Source: Salibaculum griseiflavum
Lineage (GTDB): Bacteria; Pseudomonadota; Alphaproteobacteria; Rhodobacterales; Rhodobacteraceae
NCBI RefSeq assembly: GCF_003129565.1
Contig: NZ_QETF01000005.1
Coordinates: forward strand, 1 to 64,000
Length of the DNA stretch: 64,000 nucleotides
Direction: 5' to 3'
Position numbers and translations under genes: made by a program. This document shows, in pieces, positions 15,832 to 23,461 of this stretch. A model generated the notes under the pieces. It had not been told where the DNA came from and did no database searches. It worked only from the letters and a program-made list of their open reading frames with translations. Position 1 is the first letter of the stretch; every line of letters begins with the position of its first letter.

Positions 15832-16617
15832 ATGTCCTACACCATATCGCTGACCGGAAAGACCGCCATCATCACCGGGTCGACCTCGGGGATCGGGCTG
15901 GGCATCGCCCGCGAACTGGCCGGGGCGGGAGCGGATGTCGTGCTCAATTCCTATACCGATGAGCCTGAGGATCACGCGCTGGCCGAGCAGATCGCCAAGG
16001 ATCACGGGGTCAGCGCGCGCTATATTCAGGCCGACATGTCCAAGGCCGACCAATGCCGTGCGTTGATCGAACAGGCGGGGGCTTGTGATATCCTGGTGAA
16101 CAATGCCGGCATCCAGCATGTCGCCCCGATCCAGGACTTTCCCACCCAGAAGTGGGATGCAATCATCGCCATCAACCTCAGCTCGGCCTTTCACACCACC
16201 GCTGCCGCCTTGCCGATGATGCGCGCGGCAGGCTGGGGGCGCGTCGTCAATGTGGCTTCGGCCCACGGGCTGACGGCCTCTCCCTACAAATCCGCCTATG
16301 TCGCGGCCAAGCACGGGATCATGGGCCTGACCAAGACCGTGGCGCTGGAAACCGCCGAAGAGCCGATCACCGCCAACGCGATCGGCCCCGGCTATGTGCT
16401 GACGCCGCTGGTCGAGGCGCAGATCCCGGATACGATGAAGGAATACGGCATGGACCGCGAGAGCGTGATCCGTGACGTGATGCTCAAGCGCCAGCCGTCC
16501 AAGGATTTCGCCACCGTCGAACAGATGGGCGGCACGGCGATCTTTCTGTGCTCTGACGCGGCCGCGCAGATCACCGGCACGTCGATTTCCGTCGATGGCG
16601 GCTGGACCGCGCTATGA
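15832..16617 (+). CDS. bdhA: D-3-hydroxybutyrate dehydrogenase
   Basis: The 261-residue short-chain dehydrogenase has the NAD loop TGSTSGIG (15-22), NNAG (90-93) and catalytic Ser143, Tyr156 and Lys160. Family-specific residues of 3-hydroxybutyrate dehydrogenases are present: GIQHVAPI, SAHGLTASPYKSAYVAAKHG and GYVLTPLVEAQI. It oxidises D-3-hydroxybutyrate from polyhydroxybutyrate breakdown to acetoacetate in the cytoplasm. AAGGAG precedes the ATG at 15832. Its stop overlaps the start of the patatin gene, indicating coupled translation. Confidence 0.92.
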   Translation: MSYTISLTGKTAIITGSTSGIGLGIARELAGAGADVVLNSYTDEPEDHALAEQIAKDHGVSARYIQADMSKADQCRALIEQAGACDILVNNAGIQHVAPIQDFPTQKWDAIIAINLSSAFHTTAAALPMMRAAGWGRVVNVASAHGLTASPYKSAYVAAKHGIMGLTKTVALETAEEPITANAIGPGYVLTPLVEAQIPDTMKEYGMDRESVIRDVMLKRQPSKDFATVEQMGGTAIFLCSDAAAQITGTSISVDGGWTAL

Positions 16618-17654
16618 GCCAGCCGCTGCGCATCAACCTCGCCCTGCAGGGCGGCGGGGCGCACGGGGCCTTTACCTGGGGCGTTCTGGACCGGCTGCTG
16701 GAGGAGGACGAGATCGAGATCGCCGCGATCTCGGGCACCTCGGCGGGGGCGATGAACGGGGCCGCGCTGAAATCGGGTCTGCTTGCCGGTGGCCGGGCCG
16801 GGGCGCGCGAAAATCTTGACTGGCTCTGGGAACAGATCGGCGCGATCAAGACCGAGGGGCTGACCGACTGGATGCAGGCCTGGCTGCCGGATCCGGGCCA
16901 TGTCAGCCGGTCGGTCGAGTATTCCCCGGCCTATGTCTGGACCGACATGGTCGGCCGGATGATGTCGCCCTATGGCTGGGGGCCGCTTTATCGCAATCCG
17001 CTGACACCGGTTGTCGAGAAGTTCGATTTCGGCCGGGTCTGTGCCCATGAGGGGCCAGAATTCTTCGTGTGTGCCACGCAGGTGCGCGACGGCAAGATCC
17101 GTGTCTTTTCCGGGGACCGGATCACAACCGATGCGATTCTCGCCTCGGCCTGCCTGCCGACCCTGTTCCAGGCGGTCGAGATGGAGGATCCCGAAACGGG
17201 CAACATGGAAGCGTTCTGGGACGGCGGCTATACCGGCAACCCGGCGCTTTTCCCGCTGTTCGCACCGGACCTGCCGCAGGATATCGTCGTCGTGAACATC
17301 AATCCGCTGCACCGCGAAGCGCTGCCCCGAACACCGCCCGAGATTCAGAACCGGATCAACGAGATCAGCTTCAACTCCTCGCTTTTGCGGGAACTCCGCG
17401 CCATCGACTTCGTCCAGCGCCTGCAGGATCAGGGGACCATCGCCGAGGGCGCGATGAAACGCCCGCTGGTGCATCTGATCGCCGATGATGGGTTGATGAA
17501 CGAATTGTCGGTCGCGACCAAACTGGTTGCGGTTCCCTCGGTAATCGGCCAGCTGAAACAGGCCGGACGGCGCGCGGCGGGGGACTTCCTGCGCGACCAC
17601 AAGGCTCGGATCGGGCGGGAACAGACGACGGACCTGCGAGCCATGTTCGGCTAG
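16614..17654 (+). CDS. Patatin-like phospholipase/esterase
   Basis: The 346-residue protein carries all patatin catalytic parts: oxyanion loop GGGAHGAF (13-20), nucleophile Ser43 in GTSAG (41-45), and the DGG catalytic-Asp motif in [13 protein letters not shown] near residue 203. Without a signal peptide it should be cytoplasmic. ATGA coupling to bdhA, behind a PhaR-type box, suggests a role around polyhydroxybutyrate granules, for example as a lipase or esterase acting on granule lipids or oligomers. That link is inference from context; the family also includes bacterial phospholipase A-like toxins. Confidence 0.85.
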   Translation: MSQPLRINLALQGGGAHGAFTWGVLDRLLEEDEIEIAAISGTSAGAMNGAALKSGLLAGGRAGARENLDWLWEQIGAIKTEGLTDWMQAWLPDPGHVSRSVEYSPAYVWTDMVGRMMSPYGWGPLYRNPLTPVVEKFDFGRVCAHEGPEFFVCATQVRDGKIRVFSGDRITTDAILASACLPTLFQAVEMEDPETGNMEAFWDGGYTGNPALFPLFAPDLPQDIVVVNINPLHREALPRTPPEIQNRINEISFNSSLLRELRAIDFVQRLQDQGTIAEGAMKRPLVHLIADDGLMNELSVATKLVAVPSVIGQLKQAGRRAAGDFLRDHKARIGREQTTDLRAMFG

Positions 17655-17764
17655 ATCGGTCCGCTTGTCCTTGCGTCACTTTCTGCCGGTGGCGCAACGA
17701 GGTCTATGGCATTCGCCGTCGGTTCCACTACCTTGGGGTGAAAGGAACGACAGGGAGTGCCGCG

Positions 17765-18223
17765 ATGAAACTCACCGTGAACGGAACAGAGCACGAGGTC
17801 GATGTCGAACCGGACATGCCGCTTTTGTGGGTCCTGCGCGAGGAACTGGGATACACGGGCGTGAAATACGGCTGCGGCGTGGCCCAGTGCGGTGCCTGCA
17901 CCGTGCATATCGACGGCGAGGCGCAGCGGTCCTGCCAGGTTGCCGCCGCCGATGTCTGGGGGCCGGTCACGACGATCGAGGGGCTGGGCACGCCACAGGC
18001 CCTGCACGCGGTGCAAGAGGCCTGGATCGAACACCAGGTGGCGCAATGCGGCTATTGCCAGTCGGGCCAGATCATGCAGGCGGCGGCCTTGTTGTCCTAT
18101 GCTCCTGATCCGACCGATCAGGACATTGACGACGCCATGGGCGGAAACCTGTGCCGGTGCGGCACCTACACCCGTATCCGTGCCGCCGTGAAAACCGCCG
18201 CCGCCAAGTTGCAGGAGGCCTAA
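17765..18223 (+). CDS. [2Fe-2S] small subunit of a molybdenum hydroxylase (IorA-like)
   Basis: The 152-residue protein has an N-terminal plant-type ferredoxin domain with C37, C42, C45 and C57 ([17 protein letters not shown], then QRSCQ) and a C-terminal helical [2Fe-2S] domain with [11 protein letters not shown] and [13 protein letters not shown]. This is the isoquinoline 1-oxidoreductase alpha/CoxS-like subunit that passes electrons from the Mo site. ATG 17765 follows GGGAG; an upstream in-frame start would only add nine residues. The large subunit starts four bases after its stop. Confidence 0.9.
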   Translation: MKLTVNGTEHEVDVEPDMPLLWVLREELGYTGVKYGCGVAQCGACTVHIDGEAQRSCQVAAADVWGPVTTIEGLGTPQALHAVQEAWIEHQVAQCGYCQSGQIMQAAALLSYAPDPTDQDIDDAMGGNLCRCGTYTRIRAAVKTAAAKLQEA

Positions 18224-18227
18224 GCCC

Positions 18228-20468
18228 ATGTCGCGTATCGGAAAAATCGCCCGCCGCTCCTTTCTCGTCGGCTCGGTCGCCGTGGCCGGGGGCGTCGCCT
18301 TCGGCATCTGGCGCTATCGCACCCCCTATGCCAATCCGTTGCAGGATGACTTGCCCGAGGGGGCGGCGGCGCTGACACCCTATGTGAAGATCGACGCGGA
18401 GGGCGTGACGCTGATCACCCCGCGCGCCGACAAGGGGCAGGGTGCCTATCACGTGCAGGCCGCGCTGATCGCGGAAGAGCTGGATATCGAGTTGGATCAG
18501 ATCGCGGTCGATCCCGGCCCGCCCTCGGCCGCCTATTGGAACGGCGCGCTCGCTGAAGAGGCGGCAGAGTTCATGGTGCCGAGCGATGGCATGGTGCGCG
18601 GCATGGCCGAAGGGGTTGTGAACGCCTCGATGAAATTCATCGGCCTGCAGATGACCGGCGGGTCGACCACGGTGCCGGATGCCTATCTCAAGCTGCGGCA
18701 GGCCGGGGCCTCGGCCCGCGAGACGCTGAAACTGGCCGCGGCACAGGAAACCGGCCTTGATGTGGGCGAATTGCGCACCGAGGGCGGGGCCGTGATCCTG
18801 CCGGACAGCACCGCCTTGCCCTATACCCGGTTGGCTGCGGCCGCGGCCGGCTTGGACCCGGTGCAGGATGCCGAGATCAAGGACCCGGCCGATTGGCGTA
18901 TCCTCGGCAAACCCATGCAGCGCCTTGATATCGTGGCCAAATCCACGGGGACGCAGGATTACGGGATCGACATGCAGGTCGAGGGCATGGTTCACGCCAC
19001 CGTGCTGCTCAACCCGCATCAGGGCGGGGCGCTGAATGGCTTTGACGCGAGCGAGGCCGAGGCCATGCGCGGCGTCAAGGCCGTGGTGCCGATCACCGGC
19101 GGCGTGGGCGTTGTGGCCGACAACACCTGGCGCGCCATTCAGGCCGCCCGCGCCGTGCAGGCCGATTGGGGCCCGTCGCCCATGCCTGCCACGATGGAAG
19201 AGCATTGGAAGGCCCTGTCCGACAGCTTCACCCCCGAGGCCCAGGACAGCCGCAAGCGCGACGATGGCAATGTGGAGGCCGCCCGGAACGGCGCCGAGCT
19301 GGTCGAGGCCGAGTATCGCGCGCCCTACCTCGCCCACGCCCCGCTGGAGCCGATCAACGCCATCGTGCGCATCGACGAGGACGGCGCCGAGGTCTGGACC
19401 GGCACGCAGGTGCCCCGGTTTGTTCAGCAGAACGTGGCGAAGATCGCCGGGCTGGACCCCGATCAGGTGACGGTGCATGTGCTGATGATCGGCGGGAGTT
19501 TCGGCCATCGGCTCGAGGACGAGGTGGTCAAGCAAGCCGCCGAGATAGCCGTGCAAATGAAGGGCACTCCGGTCAAGCTGACCTATTCGCGCGAAGAGGA
19601 CATGATGCATGATTTCCCGCGTCAGATCGCCATGGCGCGGTTACGCGGCACAGTGCGTGATGGCCGGGTGGACAGCCTCGATCTGGGCATCGCTATGCCC
19701 TCGGTCATGGGCTCGCAGATGTCGCGGCAGGGGCTGAGCGTGCCCGGACCGGACAGCCAGATCGTCGCGGGGGCCTGGGAACAGCCCTTTGCCATCCCGA
19801 ACCAACGCGTCACCGGCTATCGCGCGCCCGATCTGGCGCCGATCAGTTCCTGGCGGTCGGTCGGGGCCTCATCGAACGGTTTCTTCTACAACGCGGCGCT
19901 GGATGAGTTGATCCATGCCGCCGGGGCCGACCCTTTGGAAGAACGTCTGCGCCTGTGTGACGATCCGCTGGCCCGCGCCGTGCTGGAGGCCGTGGGCGAC
20001 ATGTCCGGGTGGTCCGGCCCGCTGGGCGATGGAAAAGGGCGCGGCGTGGCGCTGACCCGGTCCTTCGGCGTGCATACCGCCGAGGTGGTCGAAGTGACGA
20101 ACACCGATCGCGGTATCCGCATCGACAAGGTCTGGGTCGCCGCCGAGGTAGGCCGCGTGCTGGACCCGGTGAATTTCGAGAATCTTGTTCAGGGCGGCGT
20201 CATCTTCGGCCTTGGTCACGCGATGAATTGCGAGATCACCTATAGCGACGGCATCGCCGAGCAGGACAACTTCTACAGCTTCGAGGGCATGCGCCAGTTC
20301 CAGGCGCCGCAGATCGAGGTGCGCGGGCTGGAAAACGGCGATCACGTGCGGGGCATCGGGGAGCCGCCGGTGCCGCCCGCCGCGCCCGCGCTTGCCGGGG
20401 CGATCTTCGCCGCCACCGGCACCCGGCTGCGGGAAATGCCCTTCAACAAGTTTGTCGATTTCGCCTGA
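18228..20468 (+). CDS. Tat-exported molybdopterin large subunit (IorB-like oxidoreductase)
   Basis: The 746-residue protein starts with a twin-arginine signal, RRSFLVG at residues 9-15, followed by a hydrophobic stretch. The body has the xanthine dehydrogenase-family Mo-binding fold: GTQDYGIDMQVEGMVHATVL, EAEYRAPYLAHAPLEPINA, GGSFGHRLEDE and the C-terminal GIGEPPVPPAAPALAGAIFAATG with the active-site Glu. It acts in the periplasm with the preceding FeS subunit. The family oxidises isoquinolines, aldehydes or related compounds; the substrate here is unknown. No xdhC-type maturation gene or cytochrome subunit adjoins it. Confidence 0.88.
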   Translation: MSRIGKIARRSFLVGSVAVAGGVAFGIWRYRTPYANPLQDDLPEGAAALTPYVKIDAEGVTLITPRADKGQGAYHVQAALIAEELDIELDQIAVDPGPPSAAYWNGALAEEAAEFMVPSDGMVRGMAEGVVNASMKFIGLQMTGGSTTVPDAYLKLRQAGASARETLKLAAAQETGLDVGELRTEGGAVILPDSTALPYTRLAAAAAGLDPVQDAEIKDPADWRILGKPMQRLDIVAKSTGTQDYGIDMQVEGMVHATVLLNPHQGGALNGFDASEAEAMRGVKAVVPITGGVGVVADNTWRAIQAARAVQADWGPSPMPATMEEHWKALSDSFTPEAQDSRKRDDGNVEAARNGAELVEAEYRAPYLAHAPLEPINAIVRIDEDGAEVWTGTQVPRFVQQNVAKIAGLDPDQVTVHVLMIGGSFGHRLEDEVVKQAAEIAVQMKGTPVKLTYSREEDMMHDFPRQIAMARLRGTVRDGRVDSLDLGIAMPSVMGSQMSRQGLSVPGPDSQIVAGAWEQPFAIPNQRVTGYRAPDLAPISSWRSVGASSNGFFYNAALDELIHAAGADPLEERLRLCDDPLARAVLEAVGDMSGWSGPLGDGKGRGVALTRSFGVHTAEVVEVTNTDRGIRIDKVWVAAEVGRVLDPVNFENLVQGGVIFGLGHAMNCEITYSDGIAEQDNFYSFEGMRQFQAPQIEVRGLENGDHVRGIGEPPVPPAAPALAGAIFAATGTRLREMPFNKFVDFA

Positions 20469-20476
20469 CCTCGCTA

Positions 20477-20495
20477 CGATAGGGCGCATCTATCG
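20477..20495. promoter_or_regulatory. LysR-type operator upstream of the fds regulator
   Basis: CGATAG-N7-CTATCG is a perfect interrupted palindrome lying 13 bases before the lysR ATG. The same ATAG-N7-CTAT pattern recurs ahead of fdsG at 21396-21414. It fits the T-N11-A layout of LysR sites and implies autoregulation. Confidence 0.6.
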
Positions 20496-20507
20496 AAAGG
20501 GCGCCCT

Positions 20508-21398
20508 ATGATCGACAAATTGGAAATGTTCATCGCGCTGGCGCGGGAAGAGCATTTCGGCAAGGCGGCCGAGGCCATGGGCGTGACCCAACCGACCCTG
20601 TCGGCGGCGATCAAGCAGCTTGAGGATCAGCTGGGCGTCATGCTTGTCTGGCGCGGGTCGCGCTATCGGGGGCTGACGCCCGAGGGCCAGCGCACGCTGG
20701 ACTGGGCGCGCCGGATCGTCGCCGACAGCCGCGCTTTGCGTGACGAGATGCGCATGGCCCGCGAGGGGTTGTCGGGCAACCTGCGCATTGCCGTGATCCC
20801 CACCGCCCTGACGCTGGTCGCGGACCTGACCGAGGGCTTTGCCCGGACCCATCCGAACGTGCGCTTTTCCGTCCTGTCGCGGACCTCGACCGAGATCCTG
20901 TCGATGATCGAGAACCTGCAGGTCGATGCCGGTCTGACCTATCTGGACAATGAACCGCTGGGCCGGGTCACGACCCAGCCGATCTATGCCGAACGCTATG
21001 TTCTGGTCGCCCGCAAAGGCCACCCGATGCTGCGCGCGGGGCTGGGCTGGGCCGATCTGGGCGGCGTGCCGCTTTGCCTGCTGACCCCGGACATGCAGAA
21101 CCGCCGGATCATCAGCCAGCACCTGTCCGAAGCCGGGGTCACGGTGGATCCAAAGGTCGAATCATCCTCCACCATCGTGCTGATCAGCCATGTTCTGCGC
21201 GGCGACTGGGCGACGATTCTGCCCCGCAAGGCGGCCGAGATCTTTCTCAAGGACGGCGATTTACAGGCCGTGCCCATCGTCAATCCGGACGCGGCCCATG
21301 TGGTCGGGCTGATTGCGCCCCATCGCGAGCCCATGACACCGGTCCTCAGGGCGCTTCTGGCCGAAGCACGGTCGCTTTCTGACCGTGGCGTTGATTGA
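20508..21398 (+). CDS. LysR-family regulator of formate dehydrogenase
   Basis: The 296-residue protein has an N-terminal winged helix-turn-helix (KLEMFIALAREEHFGKAAEA, then TQPTLSAAIKQLEDQLG) and a LysR substrate domain with RIAVIPTALTLVADL. It lies directly upstream of, and in the same direction as, fdsG. Matching interrupted palindromes sit before both its own start and the fds operon. The effector is probably formate or a related C1 signal by analogy with fds clusters of other proteobacteria; that is inference. Confidence 0.85.
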   Translation: MIDKLEMFIALAREEHFGKAAEAMGVTQPTLSAAIKQLEDQLGVMLVWRGSRYRGLTPEGQRTLDWARRIVADSRALRDEMRMAREGLSGNLRIAVIPTALTLVADLTEGFARTHPNVRFSVLSRTSTEILSMIENLQVDAGLTYLDNEPLGRVTTQPIYAERYVLVARKGHPMLRAGLGWADLGGVPLCLLTPDMQNRRIISQHLSEAGVTVDPKVESSSTIVLISHVLRGDWATILPRKAAEIFLKDGDLQAVPIVNPDAAHVVGLIAPHREPMTPVLRALLAEARSLSDRGVD

Positions 21399-21414
21399 TA
21401 GGGAAACTCTATTG
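21396..21414. promoter_or_regulatory. LysR-type operator in front of fdsG
   Basis: TTGATAG-N7-CTATTGA-type sequence overlapping the lysR stop codon: ATAG at 21398-21401 and CTAT at 21409-21412 with 7 bases between. Same arms and spacing as the site at 20477, 78 bases before the fdsG ATG. Confidence 0.55.
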
Positions 21415-21491
21415 ACCAACGGAAAGTCGATATTGATTCATGGGGCAACCTGCCGCATCACGCGCGGGTAGACCCATGAAAGGCGCCCGTC

Positions 21492-21947
21492 ATGAGCGAT
21501 CCCACCCTGCCAGAGACCATGGCCGAGATCTTTGCCCGCCACCGCGGCCAAGAGGGGCCGATGCTGCCCATCCTGCATTCGGTGATGGAGGCCTTTGGCC
21601 ATATCCCCGAGGGGGTCGTGCCGCTGATCGCCGAGGAATTGAACCTTGGCCGCGCCGAGGTGCATGGCGTCATCAGCTTCTACCATGATTTCCGCAAGGA
21701 GCCGGCGGGGCATCACCTGCTCAAGATTTGCCGCGCCGAAGCCTGTCAGGCGGTGGGCGCCAACGCCCTGACCGAACGGGTGCTGAGCAAGCTGGGTATT
21801 GGCTGGGGCGAGACCACGCCCGATGGCCGGATCACGGTCGAGCCGGTCTATTGCCTGGGCCTTTGCGCCTGCGGGCCGGCGGCCATGGTCGGGAACCGGG
21901 TGATCGGGCGCGCAGACGAGGCCAAGATCGAGGAGGCGCTGGCATGA
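21492..21947 (+). CDS. fdsG: NAD-dependent formate dehydrogenase gamma subunit (NuoE-like)
   Basis: The 151-residue protein is a thioredoxin-like [2Fe-2S] subunit: ICRAEACQAVGAN supplies C-x4-C and VYCLGLCACGPAAMV supplies C-x3-C, the four-cysteine set of NuoE/FdsG. Preceding residues (LPILHSVMEAFGHIPEGVVPLIAEEL) match the family helical domain. It forms the diaphorase part with FdsB. Its stop overlaps the fdsB ATG (ATGA at 21944). Confidence 0.92.
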   Translation: MSDPTLPETMAEIFARHRGQEGPMLPILHSVMEAFGHIPEGVVPLIAEELNLGRAEVHGVISFYHDFRKEPAGHHLLKICRAEACQAVGANALTERVLSKLGIGWGETTPDGRITVEPVYCLGLCACGPAAMVGNRVIGRADEAKIEEALA

Positions 21948-23461
21948 AGATCTACGTTCCCCGTGACAGTGCCGCCAAGGCGCTTGGGTCCGATGCCGTC
22001 GCTGCCGCCATCGCGGCCGAGGCCGAGGCACGTGGTCTGGATGTGATCGTGATCCGCAACGGCACGCGCGGCATGATCTGGCTGGAACCGCTGGTCGAGA
22101 TCGAAGAGGGCGGCGCGCGCCGCGCCTTCGGCCCGGTCAGCCCCGCCGATGTGCCCGCCTTGCTGGATGGCACGCTGGAGGGGCTGGGCAAGGTTGATTA
22201 CATCCCCTTCTTTGCCCGTCAGACGCGGCTGACCTTTGCCCGATGCGGCCTGATCGACCCGCTGGACCTGGACGCCTACGAGGCCCATGGCGGGCTGGCC
22301 GGGCTGCGCCGGGCCATCGCAATGACCGGCCAGCAGATCGTGGACGAGGTCAAGGAAAGCGGCCTGCGCGGACGTGGCGGCGCAGGCTTTCCCACGGGCA
22401 TCAAGTGGCAGACAGTCCATGATGCCGAGGCCGAGCAGAAATACATCGTCTGCAATGCCGATGAGGGCGACAGCGGCACCTTTGCCGACCGCATGATCAT
22501 GGAGGGCGACCCGTTCACCCTGATCGAGGGCATGGCGATTGCCGGTCTCGCCGTGGGCGCGACCAAGGGCTATGTTTACCTGCGTTCGGAATATCCCGAT
22601 GCCATCGAGGTCATGAACGAGGCCGTCCGCATCGGCCGCGCACGGGGCCTGCTTGGGGCGGACGTGCTCGGTTCGGGCCGGGCCTTTGACATGGAAATCC
22701 GCGTGGGTGCCGGGGCTTATGTCTGCGGCGAGGAAACCTCGCTGCTCAATTCGCTCGAAGGCAAGCGGGGGATCGTCCGTGCCAAGCCGCCGCTGCCGGC
22801 CCTGGAAGGCTTCCTTGGCAAGCCCACCGTGGTCAACAACGTGATCAGCCTTGCCACCGTGCCGGTGATCTTCGAGAAAGGCGCGCAACACTACGCGGAT
22901 TTCGGGCTGGGTCGGTCCAAGGGCACGATGCCGATCCAGATCGCGGGCAACGTCAAGCATGGCGGCCTGTTCGAAACCGCCTTTGGCATGCCGCTGGGTG
23001 AGCTGGTCAATGACGTGGCCGGTGGCACCGCAACGGGCCGCCCGGTCAAGGCGGTGCAGGTGGGCGGCCCGCTGGGCGCCTATATGCCGCCCTCGAAATT
23101 CGACACGCCCTTTGCCTATGAGGAATTCGACGGGCAGGGCGGCTTGATCGGCCATGCCGGGGTCGTGATTTTCGACGATACGGCGGATATGCTGCAAATG
23201 GCTCGCTTCGCGATGGAATTCTGCGCCGTGGAAAGCTGTGGCAAGTGCACGCCCTGCCGGATCGGCGCGGTGCGTGGGGTCGAGACCATCGACCGGATCG
23301 CCGAGGGCGATGGCGGGGCAAAAGAGCTGTTGGTCGATCTCTGCGAGACCATGAAGGACGGATCGCTTTGCGCGCTGGGGGGCTTCACCCCGTATCCGGT
23401 CATGTCCGCACTTGAAAACTATCCCGACGATTTCGCGACCCGGAAGGAGGCCGCAGAATGA
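21944..23461 (+). CDS. fdsB: NAD-dependent formate dehydrogenase beta subunit (NuoF-like)
   Basis: The 505-residue subunit has a short N-terminal thioredoxin-like extension, the FMN site GLRGRGGAGFPTG, the NADH/FMN segment GAGAYVCGEETSLLNSLEG and the C-terminal [4Fe-4S] motif ESCGKCTPCRIG with a later Cys in GSLCALGG. It transfers electrons from the Fe-S chain to NAD+. The start at 21944 is fixed by overlap with the fdsG stop; the gene overlaps fdsA by ATGA at 23458. Confidence 0.93.
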   Translation: MKIYVPRDSAAKALGSDAVAAAIAAEAEARGLDVIVIRNGTRGMIWLEPLVEIEEGGARRAFGPVSPADVPALLDGTLEGLGKVDYIPFFARQTRLTFARCGLIDPLDLDAYEAHGGLAGLRRAIAMTGQQIVDEVKESGLRGRGGAGFPTGIKWQTVHDAEAEQKYIVCNADEGDSGTFADRMIMEGDPFTLIEGMAIAGLAVGATKGYVYLRSEYPDAIEVMNEAVRIGRARGLLGADVLGSGRAFDMEIRVGAGAYVCGEETSLLNSLEGKRGIVRAKPPLPALEGFLGKPTVVNNVISLATVPVIFEKGAQHYADFGLGRSKGTMPIQIAGNVKHGGLFETAFGMPLGELVNDVAGGTATGRPVKAVQVGGPLGAYMPPSKFDTPFAYEEFDGQGGLIGHAGVVIFDDTADMLQMARFAMEFCAVESCGKCTPCRIGAVRGVETIDRIAEGDGGAKELLVDLCETMKDGSLCALGGFTPYPVMSALENYPDDFATRKEAAE

